Positions 28,273-38,830 of a stretch of 64,000 nucleotides of DNA are shown one piece after another. A model generated the notes under the pieces. That model was not told the origin of the DNA and made no database searches. It saw only the letters and a program-made list of their open reading frames with translations. How positions within the stretch are numbered: position 1 is the first letter of the stretch; each line of letters starts with the position of its first letter. The stretch lies in contig OX637362.1 in the NCBI GenBank assembly GCA_951799405.1, positions 6,650,703 to 6,714,702 of the forward strand. Direction: 5' to 3'. The DNA comes from Agapetus fuscipes (taxonomy: Eukaryota > Arthropoda > Insecta > Trichoptera > Glossosomatidae). Both the position numbers and the translations under genes were made by a program.

Positions 28273-29309
28273 CATATTTATATCATTTTCGAAAAAAAAC
28301 ATAGATTATCGCTTTTGATGCCATCCGCTCAAAGTTGATCTTAAATAGTTTGCAAAATTTTATTAAGGGTGATTGAGAGGTCAGCGCGCCCAACTTTGAT
28401 GACCGAAATAACCCATATTTTGAATGGTAAGGTAGTATTTTTTCTCCAGTTTAAATTAACACATAAAATAAGGTATTTTTTTCCATAAAATACCAATTCA
28501 AAATAATTTTATTTACGGAGATACCTTAAATGGAGATTTCCACTGTTCTTATGAATAAATCCTAACTTTTTTTTATTTCAAAACATTCATTTTGATTAGT
28601 TTTATTTTTTCTACTTGTTAGTTGTTTTTTTTTACTTTTCATTGATTTTTTATGATTATTTAAAAAGTACCCAAATTTTGCATACGATATTGTAGCTAAA
28701 TTCGTCTTTTAATGGTTTATTTTCCTTTTAGGATTTGAAGTGATATTTTTTATGTTTTCAATGCATTACTTGTTTTATTTTTTCTCCTCTAATTTATAAT
28801 TAATAATGGAAAAAGAAAGATTTTCATACAAAAAATGATCCAGTCTTTGGCGCCACGGATAAACTGTGGCGGATTCGTGAACTGGCTTTAAATATAATAT
28901 CTCCTCCGTTTTTGACCAAAAAATTATGAGTCCGATTATGAGTCCGAAAATGGTGTAACGGAGTTCAAGCGTTTACGTTAAAACTGGACCAAACAGGTAC
29001 AAAAATGCATGAAAACCAAAACGCCAGCTCGAGATGCTGTTTAAGATTCGATACATTTTTCGCATGCGGTCTATTTCCTATAGTTACGAGAATTTTACAC
29101 TTCGGGTATACTCGTATATCTTCGTATATCGACGGAAATGCACGAGTGGCTGTGGTTTAGTAAAATACGTATATACAGGTATTCCACTAGCAAGATTCAT
29201 TGGCAAAACATAAATTATTTCGCGGTGTCAGAATATCGTCGCCTTACTTTCAAAACCTCGTATCTCAAAAAATAAATATTCTTCTATATAATATTACATA
29301 ACTACTACA
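28273..29309. other. AT-rich gene desert
   Basis: No frame with protein character and no repeat matched. 28430-28520 has inverted AT-rich similarity (GGTAAGGTAGTATTTTTT / AGATACCTT) too weak to call. Confidence 0.5.
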
Positions 29310-29880
29310 TACTCGATGGTTTGAGCATATGGAGAGAATGAATGAGGAAAGACTGACGAAGAAAGTATATGTGGCAAGAATGGAAGGGCGTGGGTTCGAA
29401 TCCCGGCGGAGCACAAAAAATATACCATTTATATTTTCAAATTTGCTCTTCGCTGGATGAAAAATTCATAAACCTTTACCAAAGACTGGAGGAAATGAAA
29501 GAAGTATGTAAGGAAAGATAGAAATGGCGGTTGATCTGTAATGTTGGCGGCTTGGGTTTATAAAATTGGAATTTGTTTTAGTTTTGATGTCCATAGAAAT
29601 GATTATTTATTGATTTAAATTGTCGTGTATGTTCCTTGACTTATAGGTTAGTATGCGGCTGACCACCCATGCTGTAAAAATGGTTCAATTTGCCAATATC
29701 ACCCCTGTCTCAGGGAAGGACGGCAAGAGTTGCAGGGTGTATGTCCATTTGAGATTTGGTTTTTATGTTGTAGGTTCACATGAGGCATGTGCAAGCGCAA
29801 ACTTGTACGTGTCTGGTTGTGAGAATGCATGTAATGTGAATCTCCAATGTAACATATCTTTGCAACTTACATTAGATTAG
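29310..29880 (+). pseudogene. LINE-1 3' copy with internal SINE-C segment
   Basis: 29310-29388 matches the LINE-1 frame (GGAGAGAATGAATGAGGAAA, GACGAAGAAAGTATATG). Then 99 bp of SINE-C replaces about 125 bp of LINE, after which LINE resumes at 29488 (AGGAAATGAAAGAAGTATGT, AAATGGCGGTTGATCTGTAA), followed by UTR spacer and a full unit B (29631-29880) with a TTAGATTAGATTAGA tail. The order is collinear with 7080-7690. Confidence 0.88.
29389..29487 (+). mobile_element. SINE-C segment embedded in LINE-1
   Basis: Starts at the B-box (GTGGGTTCGAATCCCGGCGG) and ends at ACCTTTACCAAAGACTGG. Both ends are internal to SINE-C, so this is not a normal insertion with head and tail. It looks like template switching or gene conversion. 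Confidence 0.88.
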
Positions 29881-31284
29881 ATTAGAATTGATATAAATCT
29901 CTGCAGCTTAGATTAGATAAGTAAATTATTTAAGTTAACCTGCTTTGTTTCATTGCTATAAAAATCACATTAAGCAGAAATAAAGCACTTACTGCCTCTT
30001 TAATTGTACATTTGCTAAGAAAAAAAGTAGTATCTGTCACTTACTGCTTTTATGCTTAGTTTTTCTTATAACCAAAAAGCAGTAAGTGTTATAATTTTAT
30101 GAATTTTTAATTTATTTTCATATTTTTTAATAGTTATACGTAAAAGGTCACTCACAAAAACCATGGTAAAAAATTGAAACTGAAAATCTTTAAATTTAAA
30201 TAAGTTAGCCCAACAAACTCAAGTTTGAAGTAGATTATCTCAAAACAAATATTTTGCAGATACTTCCTTTTTGGTAAGCAGGGCAGAACAGCAGAACGTC
30301 GCACTGGTAAATAAAAATAATGCTCTGCACACAAATCCGTGTTTGTATTCAAGATGCAATATTTTGTTAAAGTTTGTGTACAACACTCATACAACACTAT
30401 TATGTGTGCTGAATCTTTTATCTGAAGATTCACAATTAATTATATAAAAAGTAAAACGCTCTCAAGGAGCGTTGTGTTACTTTCTATACAATTTTGTGAA
30501 AAATGAAATGTGTAACAAATAATAAATTAATTTATTTCGAAATAAAGTAAATACTTTTATTTTAAAAATGTACAACTTATTGATTTTAATTAAAGTCAGG
30601 ATTTTTTTGATGTATTATAAAAAAGAAACACAAAATGGCTAAGAAAAGTTTCTAAGCCCTACCGGTGAATTCTAAAAGCGTTTACACAACCATAGCGTTT
30701 ATCCAAAAGTTTATAAAAACTAAAACGCTGGGGAGTAACGCCATCTAATCATGATGAGTCAAAGTTATTTGACATAAAATTACGATTTTAGTTTCATAAA
30801 ACAATTAAAGAGGTTCTTTAGTCCCGATATTAATAATCTTCTTAAACTCTCGTATAACCTTAAGGTTTAGTTTATAATGTAAAGCAATTGAAAACAATCT
30901 TTTGAAAGACAAAAAACCCAAATTAGTAAAATCTTTAAGTAAAAACAAAGAAAAAGACAATAAAACTGAAAGAATCCCTAAAGGACTTTTATTTGGGATT
31001 TCAGAGCCTTTAATCGCAGCCCTGACCTGCCATTGCTCTCAACTTTTGCATCGCTACAAAGAAACTTTCTTTTTTTCACAAGCAAAACTTTTCAGGGCTG
31101 TGCCGCGAGATTTGTAATTTGTTTTATTTAAGTCCGGAACGAATTAACAGAGTGATTAATTAAAAAGTTGGTCGTTGGAGATGAAAGAAGTTTTATTTGA
31201 AAATAAATAGAAAGCGCCTCTGTCATCAGAAAGAGAAAGCTGCCTTAGTTTATTCTTGCTACGCCGTAGACTAGATACTTTACG
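29881..31284. other. AT-rich gene desert with small hairpins
   Basis: 29960-30090 has inverted GCACTTACTGC / GCAGTAAGTG words. 30451-30480 is the hairpin AAAACGCTCTCAAGGAGCGT, similar to those at 44141 and 54811. Frames of 71-93 codons (30152-30433 on -, 30902-31117 on +) lack any motif. No gene called. Confidence 0.5.
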
Positions 31285-31345
31285 AAAACTGGAGTTGGAC
31301 ATATATATTTGCAACTTAGATTATAGATATATAGACTTATAAAAT
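31285..31345 (+). mobile_element. Unit B, 3' tail fragment
   Basis: ATATATATTTGCAACTTAGATT and a following ATAGATATATAGAC are all that remains. Confidence 0.55.
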
Positions 31346-31751
31346 ACATTTTAAAAAGGCGACAAGTATCATAGTAATCTGAACATTATTATTGTTATAT
31401 TTTAGTTGGGGTTCTCTTTTAATTAAACTACAATTGCTTCTTTAACAGAATTTATTTTACACGGTTTGTTTCACAATTTACGATGTACTGATTCCTAGCT
31501 CTTGCTTTCGACTTCACGGCTCAATGTTTTAATCGACACTCTCACCTGCACACAATTGGCTTACATTTATCTACGTACATACGGACGTTTCTCGACTGTT
31601 CTTGATTTTTCGAACATAATTGATGTTTCCAACACCACACCGTTGTTTCACCAGCGTGATAAGGATCACGTATGCCATAATACTACCATATGCTCGTTAC
31701 ATTAAAGGTATATGACAAGGCTAGAAATATGTATCAGATTTTTGCAGAAAA

Positions 31752-31845
31752 ATTAACACAGCGGTTTCCAAACTGGGGGCACGGGCTATGGCCAGGGGAG
31801 ACGCGAGCTATGTGGCCAGGAGAGGCGCCAAAAACGTGTCTATAG
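31752..31845. mobile_element. Solitary hAT-type terminus
   Basis: CAGCGGTTTCCAAACTGGGG resembles the CAGTGGTTCCCAAACT end of hAT elements (complete example at 43537). No partner terminus follows; a B copy begins at about 31847. Probably a truncated hAT remnant. Confidence 0.5.
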
Positions 31846-31846
31846 T

Positions 31847-32105
31847 CTATAATCTAATCTATAATCTAAGCTGCAAAGATATGTTAACATTTAAGGCTCA
31901 TATGAAATGCATGCCTACAGACAGGCACATGTAGGTTCGCGCCTACACATTCTGCATGTGTGCATACAAATAAAAAAAAACCTCACATGGACATAAACCT
32001 TGCAACTCCTGACGCCGTTCCCTGAACCGGGGTGGCATTGGCAAAAGTAAACCGATTTTTACAGCACGGGTGGTCAGCCTCGTACCAACCTATCAGTCAA
32101 GGAGC
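31847..32105 (-). mobile_element. Unit B, antisense, full length
   Basis: TCTATAATCTAAGCTGCAAA, TACAGACAGGCACATGTAGG, CACATTCTGCATGTGTGC, TTGCAACTCCTGACGCCGTT and GGTGGTCAGCCTCGTACC to ATCAGTCAAGG. Belongs to the GGCATTGGCAAAAGT minority subtype with 8698 and 57640. Confidence 0.92.
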
Positions 32106-32334
32106 ACAAAAAAATATAAAAATATAGTAGTATTAGTATATATATGTACATATTAAAAGATAAAACGTAGTGCACAAAAATTAACTTTTGAAAATTGCGT
32201 GCCCGCCTAGTTACGTAACATGCATACATTCAATTTCACAGTAGGCTATACTAGAGGCGGATACATACACATAAGCAAGCCACGCAATCGAGCTCATAAG
32301 TTAGTAACAATATTTTTGAAAACGAAATTATATT

Positions 32335-32500
32335 TTTTGAGCTCCGCCGGGAATCGAACCTACGATTAGGATAGCCGGTTAAAACTTATACCACGATGGA
32401 GCGATGGACCACAGAAACAGTAATAATAATAACAATATCAGGATGATTTACTTGGGGAACCCTATTATTGTCCAAATCACACCTCAAGAGCACGATCCTG
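32335..32500 (-). mobile_element. SINE-C, ends only (internal deletion)
   Basis: Head part 32335-32410 (GAGCTCCGCCGGGAATCGAA, GATGGACCACAG) followed at once by the ATT tail end 32420-32500 (ATCAGGATGATTTACTTGGG, CAAATCACACCTCAAGAGC). In antisense order the tail lies outside the head, so this is probably two adjoining fragments rather than a simple deletion. Confidence 0.65.
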
Positions 32501-33109
32501 AAAAACAACCCTTAAAGACTACAATATTTTTGTTGCAATATAAAACTTCAAGCGTCAATTATTCAAAACAAATTTCAAAGTGAGCGTGGATTTTATTCCC
32601 TGAGAATTGGTAGGGGTGTTTTTTTTCACCGGGGAGGTTTGAAATTGCCCTCCCAGTCCGTTCGTGCGTCGGTTATATTCAATTCATTGAATATTATGCA
32701 GCTGAAATGAATGTAAAATTCGAGGGGAGGAATTCAGACGTGGCACGTGTTTTTGCCAACAAAATTTTCGCGCGAAATTTCAGGGAAAAATTGAAAAGTC
32801 ATGCATGTTGTATGGCATGTCGGGGTGCAAGGAAAATTGCCGTTTTTTTTTATATATTAAAAGTTTATTCGAAAATTGATGCATTTTCCGTTCAAAGTTC
32901 AAATTACATTTATTTCAAAAAGAGATGTCAAGAATAAAGAAGTTTCTCTTTACTCGTAACAGTGCACATTTTCAATATATTTTTTTTAAACGAGCATGTA
33001 AACAGAACGTGGCGATTGATGGAAGGCAGAAAAAGACAAACTTTTTTGGTCCAAATAAGCAAGCAGGCACATCTAAGTCCACGCTTATGAATATAATTTG
33101 AATAATTAG
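32501..33109. other. No recognisable gene
   Basis: Contains a 76-codon plus frame (32707-32937), AT-rich and without motif. Nothing else seen. Confidence 0.45.
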
Positions 33110-33429
33110 TTTTTTTTTTTTAAGAAATCCTTTGAGGGAGACTCCCTGGATTCTAGAGACTCTAGGGGTCTATGACACTTGTTGTAGTGCCGCAGAGGTG
33201 TACAAGCTTGGTCGTCGCTACAAAGCGCCAATACTTAAGCAAGACCCAGTTGCTGTAAGGTTGGATGGAACTTTGGTGACCGGTCATTGGTAAAGGTTTA
33301 TGAATTTTTCAACCCAGCGAAGAGCAAATTTGAAAATATAAATAGTAATTTTTAGTGCTCCACCGGGATTTGAACCCACAACATTCCCATTCAGAGTCCG
33401 CAGTGTTACCACTGAGCTACGGACCGGTC
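33110..33429 (-). mobile_element. SINE-C, poly(A)-tailed subtype, full length
   Basis: Reference copy for the second subtype. Antisense: T-run, ATCCTTTGAGGGAGACTCCC, GATTCTAGAGACTCTAGGGG, ACACTTGTTGTAGTGCCGCA, GTCGTCGCTACAAAGCGCCA, GACCGGTCATTGGTAAAGG, CACCGGGATTTGAACCCACA, GAGCTACGGACCGGTC. Head and middle match the ATT subtype; the last ~90 bp do not. Confidence 0.93.
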
Positions 33430-33609
33430 GACGAAAGGTAGACTTTTTATCTTAATTCTTTAAATTAATTTCTATTTACAAAAATCGATATGAATTTTCA
33501 CATTTCAAATCCACAAACCATTAAAAATACACAAAAATTATTTTACTGTACCCTGTCACGTATTGCGATATCTCAGTCTGGTTGAATTAAAAATAAAGGT
33601 TAGCTTTTC

Positions 33610-33835
33610 ATCATTATCCAGGGACTAAACTTTCTCCTACAGCACGATAAATGCCCATTTTGGATCCAGCCACCTTAATCTGCGTCGTCCAACTGTTCTA
33701 CGCCCTTTTGGGACCATCAGGATAACTGTTTCTTCCAGGTTCCGATGGTCCACTCGCTGGTTGTTTCTTTGCATTGCTGGATGATCGGCATAGGGAATTA
33801 TTTTTGATTTGATCGGCACCAAACTTTTCAGAAAT
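33610..33835 (-). pseudogene. LINE fragment, C-terminal coding end
   Basis: On the minus strand a 61-codon frame reads L-E-E-T-V-I-L-M-V-P-K-G-R-R-T-V-G-R-R-R-L-R-W-L-D. The G-R-x-R-L-R-W-L-D signature is common at the C-terminus of arthropod non-LTR reverse transcriptases. Related to 36690-36820. Confidence 0.6.
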
Positions 33836-34113
33836 CATCCTAACATTTACGTTAAATGTAAAACTGAATAAGTCACATAATAAGCTAACATGGGCTCCTC
33901 AGATAAATGCATCTTTTTCCCTATTTTCTGTGAGATAAAATACTAAAAAAGTTTGAATATCCTGTAGTTAAGAAGTTTTTCATGAATACTCTTCCTTATA
34001 ATTAGTCCACTTACTATGAGAAGTTAACCCAATATGAGGTTGTATTCACGATCAGTGAATCAGCTCATATTCAGTTTTAGCTTTAAGGTTTCGATTTATT
34101 TACGTGGTTATTA

Positions 34114-34390
34114 TCCCGGTCCGTAGTATAGTGGTTAACACCTCTGACTCGTAAATGGAAGGAAGCAAAAAAATACCATTTATATTTTCATGTATGGTCT
34201 TCGTTGGGTGAAAAATTCATATACCATTATCAAAGACCGGTTACTCAAGGTCCGTCCTGCCTTTCAGCAACTGAGTCTTGCTTGAGAATTGGCGCTTTCT
34301 ACAGCGACGACCAAGTTCGCAGAGGGCTCTTGTGGTGTTATGCACACAAAAATAGCGCTCATTAAAAGGAATCATTCTATTATTATTAAT
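34114..34390 (+). mobile_element. SINE-C, ATT subtype, B-box deleted
   Basis: CCCGGTCCGTAGTATAGTGG, GACTCGTAAATGGAAGGAAG, then a deletion of GTTGTGGGTTCGAATCCC; AAAGACCGGTTACTCAAGG, GAGAATTGGCGCTTTCTACA, CATTCTATTATTATT. The missing B-box should abolish pol III transcription. Confidence 0.9.
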
Positions 34391-34785
34391 GTGCGATGCT
34401 TGCCAACCGAAAAACATTCAAATTCTGAGCATCAGTGCCGAATATTTTTCGACTCCATTCTGAAAACTAGCAAAGCGGGAGATTAAAATTGTGGAAGTTA
34501 CTAAGTTTCTTAAACTCCGATTTTGTAAAGTTTTCAAATGCCATTGAATGCTACTTTGAAATCAACTTAAATGGGATCTCCACACATTAAATAAAATTTA
34601 TCCCCTGAAGCCCTCGCAGGTAAGTTAGGGGCAGACAATGTGAGAGAGCGGGGCTTTATCCCTGTTCATAGAAAGAGCGGATCCCAGCGGGCTTATATGA
34701 GAAAAGTTTCAAGCCTGCTCTTTCTGCGCTAGCTTCCAAGGTGCGCTATTGTTGAAACCTACTTCATTCTCTTCTTGTGCCTCTT
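34391..34785. other. No recognisable feature
   Basis: No gene or repeat recognised. Confidence 0.45.
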
Positions 34786-34915
34786 CAGGGAAGATTGGCG
34801 TCACACTTTTTCAGATGATTTTACCAATCTGATCACATTTTACCAATCTGATTCCATTCCTCTTTTTTCCTTTCATAAATATTGTATTGTGTATGTTCAT
34901 TGTTCCTTGACTTAT
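34786..34915. repeat. Shared B-leader block, copy 2
   Basis: GGGAAGATTGGCGTCACACT, TTTACCAATCTGATCACA and CCTTTCATAAATATTGTATT, continuous here without the insert seen at 26203-26312. It leads straight into a B at 34907. Confidence 0.8.
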
Positions 34916-35155
34916 AGGTTGGTATGTGACTGACCACCCATGCTGTAGAAAATGGTTAACTTTGGCAATGCCCCCCCATATTTCAGGGAAGATTTTGTCA
35001 AGATTTCCAGGGTGTATGTACATTTGAGATTTGGGGTTTTATGTTGTAGGTTCGCATGCGGCATGTATTAGTGCGAACTTATGCGTGTTTGCTTGTTAAA
35101 ATGCATATAATGTGAGTCCCAAATGCTAAATATCTCTACAACTTAGATTAGATTA
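34907..35155 (+). mobile_element. Unit B, full length
   Basis: TTCCTTGACTTATAGGTTGG, GTGACTGACCACCCATGCTG, TTTCAGGGAAGATTTTGTCA, CGCATGCGGCATGTATTAGT and CTACAACTTAGATTAGATTA. Confidence 0.9.
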
Positions 35156-35340
35156 GATAAACCTTTCAGTACCTCAAGCAAAGGCAATACAGTACACAGT
35201 ATAACACTACTCAGCTAGCACTCCTGCTATAAAGGATCAGGAAATCAACCTCTGCAGAACTCCAACAAGTGTATTAGACCACTAATCTAGGAAACCTTTA
35301 GCATAGGATTCCCTAAAAAAGAATGATTCATCACAGAAGG

Positions 35341-35359
35341 TAACCTAACCTAACCTAAC
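35341..35359. repeat. Short telomere-like (CCTAA)n run
   Basis: TAACC repeated almost four times. This equals the complement of the TTAGG arthropod telomere motif. At 19 bp it is an interstitial scrap and cannot be taken as a telomere; chance is possible. Confidence 0.6.
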
Positions 35360-36147
35360 GTATTACTGTTATATTTTAATATAGTCTATGGTTTGTTATA
35401 TTTGTTAACGTTGCTATATGCAACGCTATGGCCAAGCGTGTCGAAAAAGTAATCTCGACAAAGCGTGTTTGAAATAAAATAGCGCTGGTCCAGTTCCCGT
35501 CGGGCCCCTTAACGATTACTATGACCCTGTCTCAATAGATTTCATTTTCTAATTATTAATTGTAAAAATATTTAAATTGAAATTATTAGTTATTAATGGA
35601 ATGGATTAACTAGAGCTATGTATGTTATTATTGCTTGATATGAATGGTTGCCCCATATCCGAGTAAGTATGACTTTTGCCAAAATTGCTCTAAGTCCATG
35701 TTTGCGGCCAGTTAAAAATATATTAGTTACTTGCAGTCCTCTCCCAATAAAAAATAATAAAAAATTCTTGTAGTAGGTATATCTATAAAGTATGTAGAAT
35801 TTTTATGAAAAGAAGCCCAGACGGATAGTATGAAGACGTAAAAAATATTTGAATAGGGGTTGAGTATTTGAATGGACATTTTCAGACGCGGAGGGTGGGT
35901 TGCTTTCAGAAAGAAGTGATTAAGTGAAAACTTTGGAACGGGAAGGTCGAGGATAGTCATGGCTTGAATAAACTGAAGAAGTACTTGTCATTCAAGGGAT
36001 TCGATTGTATGATTTTCTTCATTTTTACTTCACGATAAAATTTTATATAAAAAAATAATGAAAACTTAAATAAAACCGCCTTTTTGTGCTTTGTTATCAA
36101 GTATAGCCGTGTAGGTAATCATAAATTTTAAATATATTTTTTATGGT
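35360..36147. other. AT-rich, no gene
   Basis: The minus-strand 77-codon frame at 35727-35960 has no recognisable motif. Nothing else. Confidence 0.45.
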
Positions 36148-36290
36148 TTGTGTATTAATACTGAAAGTACATTGTAATTTTTTTTTATATAAAACTTTAT
36201 CGAAAAAAATTATATATTTTAATCAAACACTGTTTTTATTTCACTCGTTTATTTCATTAAATAATCGAGTAAAATAAAAACCGTGTTCTA
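36148..36290. mobile_element. Foldback element
   Basis: AACACTGTTTTTATTTCACTC (36225 on) is the inverse of GAGTAAAATAAAAACCGTGTT (to 36287). The upstream TGGTTTGTGTATTA matches the terminus seen at the other foldbacks. AT-rich and non-coding. Confidence 0.7.
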
Positions 36291-36371
36291 TAAAAAATAT
36301 TACTTTATTCGTTTAAGTTTTTATATATAAAAAAAGATAAATTTTAAACCGTAGACTATAATTTCTGTTAA

Positions 36372-36625
36372 TAGACTTATAGGTTGGTGGGAGGCTGACA
36401 AGCCAAACTGTAGAAAATTTTGCTGATGTTACACATGTTTCAGGGAAGGGTGGCAGAGTTACAGGCTTTATGTTCGTTTCATTTTCGGGTTATTTTGTGG
36501 GAACACATGCAGCATGTGAAAACGATTACCTCTAAGTGTGTTTTAGTGAGCGTGTACTTAATGTGAATCTGAAATGTTCATATCTCTTTGTAACATAGAT
36601 TATAGATTACATATCATAATCAATG
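36372..36625 (+). mobile_element. Unit B, diverged
   Basis: GACTTATAGGTTGGTGGGAG, GTTTCAGGGAAGGGTGGC, CACATGCAGCATGTGAAAAC and TTTGTAACATAGATTATAG. Confidence 0.85.
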
Positions 36626-36689
36626 TCACGATGAACCGGGGTGGATCATGGCCTCTTTAATCAACTGTAGACACCGCTGCTTGTCTAAC

Positions 36690-36820
36690 TTTTTTTTTTC
36701 AGTCGCATACTCCGGCAGCCACCACTCCGTAGAGCTACCTTAATCATCTGGGTCGTCCCAGTGTTCTGCGATCCTTTGGATCCATCATCACAACCATCTT
36801 TTCCAGGCTCCGATGAGAAA
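36690..36820 (-). pseudogene. LINE fragment related to 33610-33835
   Basis: The minus strand reads L-E-K-M-V-V-M-M-D-P-K-D-R-R-T-L-G-R-P-R, alignable with L-E-E-T-V-I-L-M-V-P-K-G-R-R-T-V-G-R-R-R of the other copy. Stops and a shift follow. Confidence 0.55.
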
Positions 36821-37005
36821 CAGTGTGATTTTCATTCACAAATCTTTATTTATTTCTATCCCCCTCCCTCCAGGCAATATATCTCGGATTACATCTTTCT
36901 GCTCTTTCACGTACTTTTTATCCTCTAATCCCGCCAGTAATCCGCCATTTTCTCTTCAAAGACGATATAAGAAACTTCTCAAGCGGTTTGACTGTCAGAA
37001 GCAAG

Positions 37006-37410
37006 ATATCTTGTCTAAAATCATCCATGCAACGTCACATACTGGATATCTTGTCTAAAATCATCAATGTTTCGTCACATATTAGATATCTTGTCTAAAA
37101 TCATCCATGTTTCGTCACATACTAGAAATCTTGTCTAAAATCATCCATGTTTCGTCACATACAGGATATATTGTCTAAAATCATCCATTTTTCGTCACAT
37201 ACTGGATATCTTATGTAAAATCATCCATGCATCGTCACATACTACATATCTTGTCTGAAACCATCCATGCTTCGTCACATACTGGATATCTAATCTAAAA
37301 TCATCCATGCTTCGTTACATACTGGCTTTCTTGTCTAAAATCATCCACGCTTCGTCACATACTGGATATCTTGTCTAAAATCATCCATGCTTCCTCACAT
37401 ACAAGATCTA
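37006..37410. repeat. Minisatellite, 40-bp unit
   Basis: About ten copies of a 40-bp unit containing ATCATCCATGCTTCGTCACA and TACTGGATATCTTGTCTAAA. Units vary at a few positions (ATGC/ATGT, GATATC/GAAATC). Exactly 40 bp steps can be read row by row. Confidence 0.97.
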
Positions 37411-38324
37411 AAATTCGTCTATGCGTCGTGAGAGACAAGATGATTCTTTCTACAATTATATATTTTACTTAGGAGTCAAGGTATAATGCCTGGTATTCAT
37501 TCTTACTACGTCCAATAATATATCTTGTACAAAATTCATTATTACTAAGCCAAACAAGATATAAGGAACAAAGACAATGACTTATATTTAACAATTAACA
37601 AATAATCTATATAAATACTGAAACAAATATAAAATTGTAATTAAAAACAGTTTTTGGAATAAAAAAAACGGATGTTACTGACCGTGGAAAGAGAAGAACG
37701 ATTTTCTCTACGTTTCGTCCGACCTCTATCCTACCTATATCCGACGTCTTCAGGAGGCGTGTGTCTTCTACAAGGAAGAAACACGAACAAACAATATTTG
37801 TCAAAAATTAATCTTTTATTCGTTAGAGATGAGATACGTGGCTTTTGCAAAGCTTTTGATGCTACGTTAATGCCAAGTGGCTGGTAGTGAAAGGGTTGAA
37901 AGCTTCTTTAAAGTAAAACCTACGCGTTGATGCTATTTTGGAAATATCAATGTAACATGAACCGTGAGAAAATTAGTTCTGAAACAGATAATGGATTCCG
38001 AATTCAGACGATGTTTTCTTCACTAAAGGTGAACTTACATGGTTCACCTTTGTTTTAATTAAATAATGTAAATATCTGCTCAACTGCAGATAATAGTAAG
38101 AGAATCGAGACATTTAAAATGTGCGGAAAAATGTAGTCATTTGACCGGGCTAAGGGCAGAACAGATTGCCATAACTTCAATGTAAAATTATGTACTTAGT
38201 TTGAAAATACACTAAAGCGCTACGTAATGCATTTAGCATATCTTTCAACTGTATACGTTTCACAATGCTGTGATATAGAAAATTTCCCTGATTATCGAGA
38301 ATCCATTTTGTTTTATTCAGTACT
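37411..38324. other. Mostly unassigned; half of a CGTTTCG foldback
   Basis: 37700-37765 carries CTCTACGTTTCGTCCGAC and CCGACGTCTTCAGGAGGC, the arm-and-loop words of the foldback at 52695, but no full inverted partner. Scattered AT-rich sequence otherwise. Confidence 0.4.
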
Positions 38325-38412
38325 ACTATGTACATATCTGCTTGTGGGAATGCTTTTAATATAAATCTTAAATGATATATATCTTTGCAGCTTAGATTAG
38401 ATTAGATTAGAT
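38325..38412 (+). mobile_element. Unit B, 3' part
   Basis: CTGCTTGTGGGAATGCTTTT, TAAATGATATATATCTTTGC and AGCTTAGATTAGATTAGATT, with the longest clean TTAGA-type tail in this part of the window. Confidence 0.85.
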
Positions 38413-38830
38413 ACTAGCCGTACCATGCCACCCTTTGTAACCTGGTGACTCGACTGGTCACTGTAAGAGTATTTTTCTTGAAATTTGAATTTGGAATATA
38501 AACCCGAAAAACCTGGCAAATAAAAAATGTAAATTTGATTATCAAATTGAACAAGAAAACTTCCGTAAGGTAAAAAAAGTATATTTTTGCTCCCACTTCT
38601 TCTACTGCTTCAGTTTTTTTTATACAGAAGACTAAGTTGGCATGTAAACCAATATCTACTCATGTAAGTTTTATCGCAATAGGTGCAGTGGTTTAGGAGT
38701 CCATGTAGGAAAAACAAACAAATATTCATCCTAAAAACCAACGTCAAAATATACATCCTAAAAACAACCTTACAATATACATTCTAAAAACCAACCAGAC
38801 CACGGCTACACAGCCTGAAAAAGCTATTAT
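38413..38830 (+). mobile_element. Retroelement 3' end of the 'TTTAGGAGTCCAT' type
   Basis: ACTAGCCGTACCATGCC at the start and TTTTATCGCAATAGGTGCAG plus GTGGTTTAGGAGTCCATG near the end resemble an arthropod repeat whose end has the form 'CGGT..AGCGGTTTAGGAGTCCATAGAGGACAAACAAACA'. The tail is expanded into about three ~27-bp repeats holding ATACATCCTAAAAACAACC. Similar end at 54220. Confidence 0.55.

Noticed and set aside
35341..35359. Chromosome-end telomere
   Set aside because: Only 19 bp, interstitial, with ordinary sequence on both sides.
37006..37410. CRISPR-like 40-bp periodicity
   Set aside because: Whole units repeat without unique spacers.
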